From Lachnospiraceae bacterium (GTDB taxonomy: Bacteria > Bacillota > Clostridia > Lachnospirales > Lachnospiraceae): a stretch of 64,000 nucleotides of DNA. Shown here piece after piece: positions 45,203 through 53,631 of the stretch. The position numbers and the translations under genes were made by a program. Each line of letters begins with the position of its first letter. The stretch's first letter is position 1. The DNA lies in the NCBI GenBank assembly GCA_003979345.1, contig RYVZ01000012.1, positions 22,805 through 86,804 on the forward strand, given 5' to 3'. A model generated the notes under the pieces. That model was given only the letters and a program-made list of their open reading frames with translations. It ran no database searches and was not told the DNA's origin.

Positions 45203-45685
45203 ATGTTGTTAACAGATGAGGGTTTAGACCTGATAGAGCATCAAGCTGATAAGATGAAAAACGTCAAACTGATGTTACAGATTCAGACACTTAGGGAAAT
45301 ACGAGAGTTAAAGAGATTACTGAAAGCACATAAGGATTCCGGTAATAGCAGCAATTCATACAATGATGCAGATTGTAAAGAAGGAGAGGATGGAAATATG
45401 GAAAAGTTGGACAAGACAATAGAGGTGCTTTGTGATCGGGTCAAAGTAGCAAGTGATAATGCGAGAATTTGTGACGTGGCAGAGTTGACAAAAGCTCTAG
45501 CTGATTTAGTAACAGCTAGAGCTAACATGGAGTTGTCTATTCGCTTTGCTCAAAGCGGTGGAAGCGCTGATGATCGCAAGAGACGGGATGATGCAGAAGA
45601 TGACAGTTGGATGCCGGAGAAAGTAGTTACTGAGCTGACGGATAAAGTCAATCTTGCGACAGGCACAATCCTTCGTACTCTGTAA
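45203..45685 (+). CDS. Early phage protein, unknown
   Basis: 160 residues, mostly helical. Residues 1-45 (LTDEGLDLIEHQADKMKNVK, 20) and 65-115 (MEKLDKTIEVLCDRVKVASD, 20) could form coiled coils; the tail is acidic. An internal ATG (near 45398) with GGAGAGGATGG ahead of it may start a shorter product. AGGAGGCACTAAGG precedes ATG 45203. No family recognised. Confidence 0.6.
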   Translation: MLLTDEGLDLIEHQADKMKNVKLMLQIQTLREIRELKRLLKAHKDSGNSSNSYNDADCKEGEDGNMEKLDKTIEVLCDRVKVASDNARICDVAELTKALADLVTARANMELSIRFAQSGGSADDRKRRDDAEDDSWMPEKVVTELTDKVNLATGTILRTL

Positions 45686-45742
45686 CGGCAAAATTACTAC
45701 TTCTATAGATAGTGCGGCGTGTAAGAAGGGAGGTAAATAAAG

Positions 45743-45925
45743 ATGATGGGTACTGACAAGATAAATTCGATCATTGAAACCATGCAGGGGATCACTTATT
45801 TAGAGTGGCAAAAATTGAAGCATGTGATTGATGTGAGGTTTGCGAGCGAGGCTGCCAAAAGGAGCAATGAGATCACCATGGAAAGCCCCGCTGACATTAT
45901 GGATTCATACAGGCAGTTATTCTGA
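45743..45925 (+). CDS. Small early phage protein
   Basis: 60 residues behind GGGAGGTAAATAAAG. Composition is helical (INSIIETMQGITYLEWQKLK, 20; VRFASEAAKRSNEI). No family recognised; collinear with neighbouring early genes. Confidence 0.6.
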   Translation: MMGTDKINSIIETMQGITYLEWQKLKHVIDVRFASEAAKRSNEITMESPADIMDSYRQLF

Positions 45926-45960
45926 AACTGTCTTAGAAGGTATAGGAGAGGACGGAGGCA

Positions 45961-46089
45961 ATGTCATACATTTGTTCCGCAATTAGTGTTATTATTGGCA
46001 GTTTTATCGGACATATGCTTTACGATATCTGCAAGGTACATAAATCCCATATGGGGAGGAAAAGGGAGCATGGAAAGAGTAAAAAGTGA
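45961..46089 (+). CDS. Very small phage membrane protein
   Basis: 42 residues starting at ATG 45961 with GGAGGCA directly before it. A hydrophobic helix (SYICSAISVIIGSFIGHMLY, 20) is followed by a basic tail (GRKREHGKSKK). Its end overlaps the next gene by 20 bp in another frame. Credible from the binding site; function unknown. Confidence 0.45.
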   Translation: MSYICSAISVIIGSFIGHMLYDICKVHKSHMGRKREHGKSKK

Positions 46090-46402
46090 TCTTGAAAAAG
46101 AGATAGCCGCAATCTTCAAAGAACATGTGGAAGAAGACAGGCAAGGTGACGTTGCGGGCGTTATTGATGGAGTTATTGGAAGTTGTTTTCGGCAGTTGGA
46201 GACGGGGAACCGGTCGGAAAAATACCCATCGCTCGGATATACACAGAAAGCAGAAAACAAGGAAAGGGCAGCAAATATCATCGACGGTTTCTTATGGGCT
46301 ATGGATGCTGCCGGGATGATAAGTAAGGAAAAGAGATCAGAAATGCAGGATCAGCTTCTAGCATTACAGTTTTCCAAGCAGGGCGATGAAGTGGCAACTT
46401 GA
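46070..46402 (+). CDS. Early phage protein, unknown
   Basis: 110 residues behind AAAAGGGAGC. Helical with charged termini (MERVKSDLEKEIAAIFKEHV, 20; NIIDGFLWAMDAAGMISKEK, 20). The frame is open to 45986, but ATG 46070 fits the ribosome binding site and ignores a hydrophobic stretch that belongs to the previous gene's region. No family recognised. Confidence 0.6.
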   Translation: MERVKSDLEKEIAAIFKEHVEEDRQGDVAGVIDGVIGSCFRQLETGNRSEKYPSLGYTQKAENKERAANIIDGFLWAMDAAGMISKEKRSEMQDQLLALQFSKQGDEVAT

Positions 46403-46438
46403 ACGTAAGTGATATGCAGATGGAAGGGAGGGATCAGA

Positions 46439-46678
46439 GTGCCGAGGGTATCAATCAACAAGAAAAAATATCTTATGACGGACCTGCGCGAGTGGATAAT
46501 CGGAAGAATGGACACGCTCGGTAAGAATCAGGCATACATGGGTGCGGCGCTCGGAATCTCCCAGCCGGCATTTGGGAAACGCCTGCATGAAGCAAAATTC
46601 ACAAATGAGCAGTTATACATAATATTCCGGGAGTTAGAAGCAACAGATGAAAACATTCTGCGTTTAATGCGATTGTGA
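46439..46678 (+). CDS. Phage HTH-type DNA-binding protein
   Basis: 79 residues from GTG 46439, behind GGAAGGGAGGG. LGKNQAYMGAALGISQPAFG (20) and the following KRLHEAKFT give a helix-turn-helix of the XRE type. It probably regulates early transcription or replication. It is the last forward gene before a 480-bp gap that holds a reverse-strand gene. Confidence 0.7.
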   Translation: MPRVSINKKKYLMTDLREWIIGRMDTLGKNQAYMGAALGISQPAFGKRLHEAKFTNEQLYIIFRELEATDENILRLMRL

Positions 46679-46789
46679 AAAACTTTCATGTTGCGTCCAA
46701 AATGGAAAAAAGTTCTTTCATACTATGATATATAAAACATATTAGGGAAGAGACTTAAAGAAGGAAAAATAGAATATCCAATATCGAAA

Positions 46790-46841
46790 TTGACCCTGTT
46801 CTGAGCGCTGCCGTATCAGACGGCGTTCAGAACAGGGTCAA
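46790..46841 (-). terminator. Long inverted repeat, terminator of the small reverse gene
   Basis: TTGACCCTGTTCTGA (46790-46804) and TCAGAACAGGGTCAA (46827-46841) pair perfectly over 15 bp; the 22-nt interior can extend the stem (GCCG/CGGC). On the reverse strand it begins 3 bp after the stop of the gene at 46845-47009 and could terminate it; the T-run is weak (AATTTCG). Confidence 0.65.
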
Positions 46842-46844
46842 TTA

Positions 46845-47009
46845 TCAGCGACGGCGTTTTACAAGACATTTAGCAGGTGGAGCAAAAAAACCAAAGACAA
46901 GAAATATAGCCAATATTGGACTGGTTTTTGATAGCCCTACAAAAAACATCCACATAGCATGCAAAGAATCCTGTATTAACGCAGACATGTCAATAATATT
47001 TGCGATCAT
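46845..47009 (-). CDS. 54-residue phage membrane peptide
   Basis: ATG 47009 is preceded by a near-perfect AAAGGAGGTG on the reverse strand. The product has an amphipathic start (MIANIIDMSALIQDSLHAMW, 20), one membrane helix (SPILAIFLVFGFFAP) and a basic tail (KCLVKRRR). The shape resembles type I toxins or phage exclusion peptides, but neither is shown. It runs against the early operon and is followed by a strong stem. Confidence 0.65.
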   Translation of the reverse strand: MIANIIDMSALIQDSLHAMWMFFVGLSKTSPILAIFLVFGFFAPPAKCLVKRRR

Positions 47010-47162
47010 TTAGACGACACCTCCTTTCAAATAGATTGTAATTTTATGATACCACATGGACAACTAGACATAAAGCTTTTTATAAAAATTTTAGAAAGTA
47101 TACGAAAAGGAAAATCGAAATGGAACAAATTCATCTTAAGCTGACAGGAAGGAGTGGAAAAC

Positions 47163-47468
47163 ATGCCCTATATACATAGCGAAATGATACCCGAAGGGAC
47201 AGCATATTATCATGCGAAAAGGAGAAAAAGGCGGACAAAAATAATCAGGAACCGCATGAATTATCAAAGGAAGCTGCGCCGGACCGCGATAACAAGGCGC
47301 GTCATCCTTCTCTTATGCATTGCCGCGGCTGCGGGTGCGATTATTGGCGGAATGATTGGCTACGCCACAGGAAAGTACGCGGCATGCACGGAAAAAGAGA
47401 CGGGACAGGCTTATAACGGAATGACAATCGAAACAGAAAACACAGAACGGGAGGGAAAAACAGGATGA
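47163..47468 (+). CDS. Phage membrane protein, basic N-terminus
   Basis: 101 residues from ATG 47163 behind GGAAGGAG (GTG 47154 is too close to the box). A strongly basic region (KRRKRRTKIIRNRMNYQRKL, 20) precedes a membrane helix (VILLLCIAAAAGAIIGGMIG, 20). A 19-codon frame just upstream (ATG 47120) could be a leader peptide. Function unknown. Confidence 0.6.
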   Translation: MPYIHSEMIPEGTAYYHAKRRKRRTKIIRNRMNYQRKLRRTAITRRVILLLCIAAAAGAIIGGMIGYATGKYAACTEKETGQAYNGMTIETENTEREGKTG

Positions 47469-47854
47469 TTCAGGCAATAAATCAAGAGGCGCATATGAGA
47501 CTGAAATGCGCGGGGGAAGAATTGCGGCAGATCGCAAAGACAGCATGCGCAGAGGTACATAAGACAGCGCAGATTGTCATACAGAGCGACCGCAGCAGGA
47601 AGCAGAAGGAATGCATCGGGCAACTTAACGGCATGCTCGGAACAATCAGAAAGAAAACGGACATAGATGGGATCACGCTTATGGCAGGCGTTGCGCTTGG
47701 GTATGCAAATGCGATGTGGCATTTGGAACTGATGTCGGAAAAGGAAATGGATGATGTAGCCGGCGTGATCGAAACGGAAGCCGGGAATGCGATTCGCAGA
47801 GTGGAGATGAGATCACAATGCGGGGTGAGACCATGCAGGAAACAGGGGGAATGA
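47465..47854 (+). CDS. Early phage protein, unknown
   Basis: 129 residues; ATGA overlap with the preceding gene. Helical, Cys-containing (AKTACAEVHKTAQIVIQSDR, 20; MAGVALGYANAMWHLELMSE, 20). No family recognised. Confidence 0.6.
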   Translation: MIQAINQEAHMRLKCAGEELRQIAKTACAEVHKTAQIVIQSDRSRKQKECIGQLNGMLGTIRKKTDIDGITLMAGVALGYANAMWHLELMSEKEMDDVAGVIETEAGNAIRRVEMRSQCGVRPCRKQGE

Positions 47855-47858
47855 TCCC

Positions 47859-48161
47859 ATGAGGACGGCGAAAGAGATACGGGAAGAGATATTCCGGCAG
47901 GCGGAAGTATTTGGTGAACATTACAGAGAAAAGAACTGGGCGCAGGCAAAATATGCATATGACGCTGCGCGTATGATGTCAGTATTTGCTGCGCTGGACG
48001 AGGACGACAGGATAAAGCTGTTCGGCAGCCGGGCGTACCGGGACGACGACGAGCAGCCGACAGAGGGATTATTCAACGAAGGGGAGGTGGAGAAGGTGTA
48101 TCTGGAATGTATCAGGGCGAATCAGACACGGGAATTCAGCAGGTATCCGGGGGCACCGTAA
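47859..48161 (+). CDS. Early phage protein, unknown
   Basis: 100 residues starting 4 bp after the previous stop. Helical core (REEIFRQAEVFGEHYREKNW, 20; QAKYAYDAARMMSVFAAL) and an acidic tail. No family recognised. Confidence 0.6.
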   Translation: MRTAKEIREEIFRQAEVFGEHYREKNWAQAKYAYDAARMMSVFAALDEDDRIKLFGSRAYRDDDEQPTEGLFNEGEVEKVYLECIRANQTREFSRYPGAP

Positions 48162-48173
48162 ACAAAAAAAACA

Positions 48174-48195
48174 GTCCGCGGGGGAAACCGCGGAC
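48174..48195 (+). terminator. Hairpin between early and replication genes
   Basis: GTCCGCGG and CCGCGGAC form a perfect 8-bp GC-rich stem around GGGAAA. A second stem, GGGAG-TTTCGGG-CTCCC followed by TTGTG, lies at 48266-48283. Either could end the early transcript; the area 48162-48326 also would suit a replication origin for the HUH protein, which is only a guess. Confidence 0.5.
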
Positions 48196-48326
48196 CGGTG
48201 ACCGAAGCCACATCTCATATACATTTATATTATACGGGCAGAGGTCGGAAAAGTCAAGGAAAAAAGGGAGTTTCGGGCTCCCTTGTGTTCTTGCTAAAAC
48301 TATTATCCATAGGACAGGGAGAGAAT

Positions 48327-49067
48327 ATGCCATACATCATTGAAACGTGTGTGGCAGGAAAAACGTTCGAAGTATGTAAATATTATTCCTACAGGTTCCA
48401 TGTTAAGGGAGAAAAACGGAGTGGAAAAGAGATCCCGACCTCAGAGGCACAGAAGCGGGTAAACCAGCGCAAGGCAGCCAAGGACTTAAGACGGCTGATG
48501 AATGCAAACTTTGAAGACGGGGACCTGCTTGTGAGGCTTGATTTTTTCAGAGAGAATGCGCCGCCGGGAAGCAGGCAGATGCAGGCAATGATAAAGAAGG
48601 CCATCAGGAAGATGCGGACGGAGTTCAGAAAGATCGGAAAGGATCTCAGGTATATCTATGTCAAGGAAATCGGCAGACGCGGCGGAAGACATATCCATAT
48701 GATGATGTCAAAGTGCGATACGGATCTGCTGATGCGGTGCTGGCCATACGGTGGGATTCATGTGGATCCGCTGATCTCAAACGGACAGTACCGGAAGATT
48801 GCGGAGTATTTCATCAAATATGCCGTTAAGACGGAAGAAACCGAGGGTGAGCTGATCGGAAAGCGGTGGTACGCATCAAGGAATCTGATCCGACCGGTAG
48901 TGAGAAAGAAGATCCTGAAGGAGAATAAGTTCCGGAAACGAGTGAGGGAGAAGAAAGGCTATTATCTGGAAAAAGAATCTCTCAAGGAAGGAATATCAGA
49001 ACGGACAGGCTTCGAATATTTTTCCTACACACTGATCAAAGGGAAGCAGCATGTGAGAGGAGAATGA
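48327..49067 (+). CDS. HUH-type replication-associated protein
   Basis: 246 residues. YIYVKEIGRRGGRHIHMMMS (20) holds the HUH metal motif (His-Ile-His), and YRKIAEYFIKYAVK supplies a Tyr with nearby Lys as expected for the nicking residue. This matches rolling-circle-type replication initiators found in phages and plasmids. Start ATG 48327 follows CAGGGAGAG. It may initiate replication at an origin close by. Confidence 0.75.
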   Translation: MPYIIETCVAGKTFEVCKYYSYRFHVKGEKRSGKEIPTSEAQKRVNQRKAAKDLRRLMNANFEDGDLLVRLDFFRENAPPGSRQMQAMIKKAIRKMRTEFRKIGKDLRYIYVKEIGRRGGRHIHMMMSKCDTDLLMRCWPYGGIHVDPLISNGQYRKIAEYFIKYAVKTEETEGELIGKRWYASRNLIRPVVRKKILKENKFRKRVREKKGYYLEKESLKEGISERTGFEYFSYTLIKGKQHVRGE

Positions 49068-49513
49068 ATGTGGATATCGTAAACATCTATACATACACGG
49101 GCGCAACGGGACCGCGCAGGCAGAATGCCGCATTCACATACGTTATTGAGACAGATACGGTAAAAGGTCCTGCAACATTATCGAAAACAGAATATGAGGA
49201 AGACATCACGGAGAATCAGGCAGAGCTCCGGGTACTGCTCGCGGCGCTGCACAGGCTGCGAAGACCGTGCATGGTCAATATCTATACGGATTCGTGGTAT
49301 GTCGCGGCGGGGTATGAGAAGAAGTGGGTGGAGCGCTGGAAAGAAAACGGATGGAAAAACGCAAAAGGCGAGCCCGCAGCGAACAGGGAGGAATGGCAGG
49401 AAATGGCGGAATTACTAGGTACGCACGTCTTTCAGTTCTTTGTGGGCGTAAAGCATTCCTACTATGCGTGGATGCAGGCGGAGACGCAGAAAAGGAGGGA
49501 GTCATATGTATGA
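49064..49513 (+). CDS. RNase H-like protein, degenerate active site
   Basis: 149 residues. NQAELRVLLAALHRL (the Glu motif), NIYTDSWYVAAGYEKKWVER (20, Asp motif) and GWKNAKGEPAANREEWQEM give a clear RNase H1 fold. The first catalytic Asp motif (normally YTDG-S) reads IYTYTGATG, and the last Asp is not evident (VKHSYYAWMQAET). It may be inactive or use other residues. Overlaps the HUH gene by 4 bp. Confidence 0.7.
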   Translation: MNVDIVNIYTYTGATGPRRQNAAFTYVIETDTVKGPATLSKTEYEEDITENQAELRVLLAALHRLRRPCMVNIYTDSWYVAAGYEKKWVERWKENGWKNAKGEPAANREEWQEMAELLGTHVFQFFVGVKHSYYAWMQAETQKRRESYV

Positions 49514-50003
49514 GCGTTTTGGAGAATTTGACAGTGCAGAAGAGATCAACGAGACGGCGGTCAGCCTGAGACGGGAAGGAGACAGGGAAAGCCTGAATGT
49601 ACTGGCGGCGGAAAACGGGATAGACAGCGACGTTGTTGAGGTATTCTGGCAGGGTGAGATGCTTTACCTGTGTGATGAGATGTCGGCAGCGATCGGTAAG
49701 ATCGATGTAGAGGCAAAAGAAGTCAGGTGCGCGGAGATCATGGAGGACTGGGTGCAGTATATAAAGGCGCAGTGTTTTGAAAAGCCGGAGGTAGCGCGGT
49801 CAGTCAGAAAGAAAGGAAAGAGCCTTGCGGGGTGCATCGCAGATTTATTGAAATGGAGCTTCCAGCATCAGGTGGAGGTTGATGAGGGCATCATGAAGGC
49901 AGCAGGCGTGACTGCGGGGAGATGTACGCTTGGCATACCGGGCATGGCAACGGCAAAACAGATCATCACGGCATATTATCTTGGAAAGAAGGTGCAGAAG
50001 TGA
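49506..50003 (+). CDS. PcfK-like (AcrIIA9-related?) phage protein
   Basis: 165 residues from ATG 49506 behind AAAAGGAGGG. The C-terminal block KSLAGCIADLLKWSFQHQVE (20), CTLGIPGMATAKQIITAYYL (20) resembles the PcfK fold, a family in which some members are Cas9 inhibitors (AcrIIA9). The assignment is strengthened by PcfJ next door, as pcfK and pcfJ are frequently adjacent. The N-terminus (about 80 residues) is unfamiliar. Anti-CRISPR activity is not implied by this alone. Confidence 0.45.
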   Translation: MYERFGEFDSAEEINETAVSLRREGDRESLNVLAAENGIDSDVVEVFWQGEMLYLCDEMSAAIGKIDVEAKEVRCAEIMEDWVQYIKAQCFEKPEVARSVRKKGKSLAGCIADLLKWSFQHQVEVDEGIMKAAGVTAGRCTLGIPGMATAKQIITAYYLGKKVQK

Positions 50004-52135
50004 AGCGGAAATCCATTGAGAAGATCCCGTATATGGGACTGCGGAAAGTGAAGCGGGGAAAAGCCGTGGAATATGTGGCGGTAACCGGAACCTATGAGAT
50101 TGGCGGGAAAGACCATCTGTTTATCGAGGTATACAGAAACAGCCGGAAATGCAAGACGGTGCCGAAAGTGCGGATCGTGCTTACAAAGAATGACTTTGGA
50201 ACCTTCTTTCCGGAAGGCGGTGTGTGGAGCACGGAAAAAGTCGATATTGGCAGCTACATAAACAGTTTCCTGATCTGGCGTAGGGGCGAAAACAAAGTCA
50301 GGTCAAGGGATGCTATGGATCACGAAAGAAATATCATGCAGTCTGATCAGGATCTGCAGATATTGAAGAAGTTTACGGATAGAAGCGAGTTTGTGGATGA
50401 CGGAAGATGGTGGGATCATATACAAGCATGGCAGGACGGTATCACTCATGCAAGGAATCGTGCGCAGCGGGACAGAAAAAGAGAGAGAAGGGAACGGGCG
50501 CTGAAAGACCGGATAGAGAACACGCCGGTGCTTCCGGAAAAAGAAATTTTGGAGTATGCAGATCAGGAGCTGTTTGGCAGCAGGCACTATTTGTATTACA
50601 GAAAACATAAAAGCAGGGCGGAACTGGCGTGTACCAAATGCGGCGGCGTCGTGGATGCACGGTGGAAAGAAGGAATGTCTTATGAATCCCAGTTTGAACG
50701 GATGATAGAGGAACCAAAACGCGGATTTACCGGAAAATGTCCGCTTTGCAATGAGATGGCGGAATATCTGCCTGCCGGACATGTGAAAGAGGGAAATAGT
50801 CAAAAAATCCATCTGTTTATCGGGCAGAAATATAAGGATGGCATCGTGATACGGTATTTGGAGGTCGAGAAGGAGTATCATCTCGATGTGACAGAGGATA
50901 ATGGACGGGAAAAGCTGCACGGTGCTTATGAAGAGCTGTCGGGGATTGAGATCGCAAGGGCATATTTCGAACAGGGTAAGAAATTGCAGATAGATTATCA
51001 TAAACATAATCCGTGGAAGGGTGAGGATTTCTGGGACGATTGCAATCTATACGGCAATGCCAATATCAATGTAAAAGCAGGGGTGGTCATGCCGGAGACC
51101 TATACCAATATGCAAGGAACTTTTCTGCAATACAGCGCAATGGAAGAGTACCAAAAGGTAGCAGGCGACATAAATCCGATTAACTATTTGGAAAGGTACA
51201 TACATACCCCGCAGATCGAAATGCTGGTTAAAATCGGGCTTACAGGGGTTGTGGACGAGCTGATGAAATATCATTACGGGATTGTGGCGGATGAAAACGC
51301 ACAAGATGCAGGCACGTTTCTCGGTATCAGGAAAGAACGGGTAAAGCAGCTGATTAGCCATCACGGAAAATTGAATATGCTGGATGTGATGCAGTGTGAA
51401 AAACGATTCGGGGCGAACCTGACGGAAGGACAGATTGAGAAGCTTGCAATATTGGATATCAAACGGTTGGGTCAGATACGGGAGTACATGAGTATACAGA
51501 AGTTCCTGAACAGGGTGGAGAAATATGCAGGCGTGGAAATCTGTGAAGAACTGTGCGGAAGGGCACATAACAGGATCCAAAATGTAGCAGGTGAATATCT
51601 CGATTATCTATCGATGCGGCGGAATCTGGGATATGACATGCAGAATACGGTTTACCTGTTTCCGCGGGATTTGGAAAAGGCTCATGACAAGATGGTGGCG
51701 GAAACGGCTGAGAAAGCGGATGAAACAAAGATCATGCGTGTCAATAGAGAATATACGCTGATCAGGAAGAATTACAGGAAACTTCGCAGGAAGTTTTACT
51801 ATGAAGATGAAGACTATCTGATACGGCCGGCAAGGGATGCGGGAGAGATCGTATCAGAGGGCAGAATCCTTCATCACTGCGTGGGCGGTGCCGATTATTT
51901 GAACAAGCATAACGAGGGTATCAGCACGATCCTGTTTTTACGTAAAAAGGAGAATCCGGATGTTCCGTATATCACGGTCGAGATCGGAAATAACGGAAAT
52001 ATCATCCAATGGTACGGAAGATGTGACAAAAAGCCTGATAAAGACCGGATGCAGAGGTGGATTGACGCCTATGAGAACAGGCTGAAATACGGTGCCGCGG
52101 CAGCAGGTGACGGGATGCTGATGGTTACGGCTTAG
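50000..52135 (+). CDS. PcfJ domain-containing protein
   Basis: 711 residues starting at GTG 50000, overlapping the previous stop. Two CxxC pairs near 211-214 and 246-249 (CTKCGG, CPLCNE) suggest a zinc ribbon. The C-terminal PcfJ domain shows PARDAGEIVSEGRILHHCVG (20) and GGADYLNKHNEGISTILFL, ending PYITVEIGNNGNIIQWYGR. PcfJ proteins occur in conjugative plasmids and phages; their biochemical role is not established. Length is typical for the long form. Confidence 0.82.
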   Translation: MKRKSIEKIPYMGLRKVKRGKAVEYVAVTGTYEIGGKDHLFIEVYRNSRKCKTVPKVRIVLTKNDFGTFFPEGGVWSTEKVDIGSYINSFLIWRRGENKVRSRDAMDHERNIMQSDQDLQILKKFTDRSEFVDDGRWWDHIQAWQDGITHARNRAQRDRKRERRERALKDRIENTPVLPEKEILEYADQELFGSRHYLYYRKHKSRAELACTKCGGVVDARWKEGMSYESQFERMIEEPKRGFTGKCPLCNEMAEYLPAGHVKEGNSQKIHLFIGQKYKDGIVIRYLEVEKEYHLDVTEDNGREKLHGAYEELSGIEIARAYFEQGKKLQIDYHKHNPWKGEDFWDDCNLYGNANINVKAGVVMPETYTNMQGTFLQYSAMEEYQKVAGDINPINYLERYIHTPQIEMLVKIGLTGVVDELMKYHYGIVADENAQDAGTFLGIRKERVKQLISHHGKLNMLDVMQCEKRFGANLTEGQIEKLAILDIKRLGQIREYMSIQKFLNRVEKYAGVEICEELCGRAHNRIQNVAGEYLDYLSMRRNLGYDMQNTVYLFPRDLEKAHDKMVAETAEKADETKIMRVNREYTLIRKNYRKLRRKFYYEDEDYLIRPARDAGEIVSEGRILHHCVGGADYLNKHNEGISTILFLRKKENPDVPYITVEIGNNGNIIQWYGRCDKKPDKDRMQRWIDAYENRLKYGAAAAGDGMLMVTA

Positions 52136-52162
52136 GAGAGGGAAAACAAGAAGGGAGCAGAA

Positions 52163-53419
52163 ATGGAAGAATATACACAGATCACGCTTGATGAATGGAT
52201 GCAGTGGCGGGAGGACATCAGAAAGAAGCTGGCGGAGACGGCGGGGAACTTCGTGCATATCGGTTACAGGCTGAAACAGATCCGCGATTCGGGGATGTAT
52301 GATGGGGCGGCTGACATATTCGGATTTGCGGAGAAAGAATATGGACTGAGTGCAAGCACCGTATCACGGTTTATTGCGATCAATGAAAAATACAGTGAGG
52401 GCGGAAACTCCTTGGAGCTGAAAGAGGAATATAAGGGATTTTCTTCTTCCAAACTGGCGGAAATGCTGACATTACCGGACAGCGAGATACAGCTGATCAC
52501 GGAAAAGACGACGATCAGGGAGATCCGGGAGCTAAAGAGCTTTAACAGAGAGGAAAAGGCGGAATATGAAGAGAGCGGAAATGCCGGGGAAGCCGATAAA
52601 GACTGGGTCGGGCAGGCTGTCGGGGAACCACGTCAGGGCAGCGCTGATACACCGCTTGGAATGTGCCTGATCGACTTTTTCCGGGATAAAAAAGAGACGT
52701 TGAACCGTGTGATGGAATGTCTGAGGCTGGAAGAGCCGGATTATAAAGAAATGGCGGAGCTGATGGCGCCGACAGGACAGACATCCCACCGCAAAGGCAT
52801 CGTATTTCTGTTCTTTTATGACTGGATCATGGGTGTAAAGTATAAGCTGATGACGGAGCCAGAACCGGTTTCCATGACATGGCAGGATTTCTTGGAGATC
52901 GTCCGCGACATTTTCAGCGGGTGCGCCGATGAAGATGTGTGGACGGACTTCTACGGGGATGATGAGGCAAGTTCTGTTGCGACGTCGCAACAGGAAGAAG
53001 GTGAGCCAGAAGCGGATGGAGGGAAACAGCAGGCTTCGGACCAGACAGGTGAAGAAGACGGTGAAACGGCTGCAGATCCCGAAACTACTAGTACGGAGGG
53101 GCTGTCAGACGAAAGCGTGGAAGACGCGGCAGCAGGACAGGACGATGCGGAGACGGAACAGACGGTTACGGACAGGGCGCCTGATGAGGACAGGCATGAA
53201 AAGCGCAGTATTGCTGAACAGAAGAAGGAGCAGAAAACGGATACCGACACAGAAGAAGAGGAGAAAAAACAAGCTGAAACCCTGCACACCCTGAAAATGC
53301 TTGAAGGCTATTACATCTATCTCTTTGATGACGAAAGAGAGATCTTAAAGCGTATGTTGGAAGATTGTAAGCGTCGTAAACGCGAATATGGCTTTGACGA
53401 TGTCGGGTCGACGTTATAA
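52163..53419 (+). CDS. Phage protein with putative DNA-binding front and acidic tail
   Basis: 418 residues. The N-terminus (about 10-120; NFVHIGYRLKQIRDSGMYDG, 20; YGLSASTVSRFIAINEKY) looks helix-turn-helix-like, reminiscent of ParB/DUF3102-type phage proteins. Residues 270-370 are an acidic, low-complexity stretch (EEDGETAADPETTSTE). A conserved short helical end follows (YYIYLFDDEREILKRMLEDC, 20). The palindrome at 52974 sits within the coding sequence and encodes VATSQ. Function is uncertain. Confidence 0.6.
   Translation: MEEYTQITLDEWMQWREDIRKKLAETAGNFVHIGYRLKQIRDSGMYDGAADIFGFAEKEYGLSASTVSRFIAINEKYSEGGNSLELKEEYKGFSSSKLAEMLTLPDSEIQLITEKTTIREIRELKSFNREEKAEYEESGNAGEADKDWVGQAVGEPRQGSADTPLGMCLIDFFRDKKETLNRVMECLRLEEPDYKEMAELMAPTGQTSHRKGIVFLFFYDWIMGVKYKLMTEPEPVSMTWQDFLEIVRDIFSGCADEDVWTDFYGDDEASSVATSQQEEGEPEADGGKQQASDQTGEEDGETAADPETTSTEGLSDESVEDAAAGQDDAETEQTVTDRAPDEDRHEKRSIAEQKKEQKTDTDTEEEEKKQAETLHTLKMLEGYYIYLFDDEREILKRMLEDCKRRKREYGFDDVGSTL
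52974..52993. repeat. Perfect palindrome, VATSQ-type element 2
   Basis: A 20-bp perfect palindrome inside the gene above: core GTTGCGACGTCGCAAC with outer CT/AG. It has the same 16-bp core as 42234-42249, and the flanking bases differ but keep the pairing. In frame it encodes SVATSQQ, at the start of the low-complexity region, as though inserted without breaking the frame. Confidence 0.8.
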
Positions 53420-53433
53420 AGGAGGCGGACACT

Positions 53434-53601
53434 ATGACACATGAGCAGGCGATAAAGATAAACAAACGGAGAGGGAATATTTTTCCAATCTGGTATATTG
53501 AGCAATTTGCGGAAGAATGGGATGCGCTGGTCTCTAAATTAAAAGCGTGCGGAGCGGATTTGTCGAAGATCGCACTTGTCAGGTGCGAGGATGAAAAATA
53601 G
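53434..53601 (+). CDS. Small phage protein
   Basis: 55 residues: MTHEQAIKINKRRGNIFPIW in the first 20, then FAEEWDALVSKLKACGADLS (20). AAAGGAGGCGG precedes ATG 53434, a strong site. No family recognised. Confidence 0.6.
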   Translation: MTHEQAIKINKRRGNIFPIWYIEQFAEEWDALVSKLKACGADLSKIALVRCEDEK

Positions 53602-53631
53602 AAGGTTATTCCGGAAGGAGAAGACATTGCA

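Noticed and set aside
52951..53289. Reverse Ser/Cys-rich frames opposite the acidic tail
   Set aside because: They come from the low-complexity forward tail (GAA/GAC codons read backwards give Ser/Cys/Phe).
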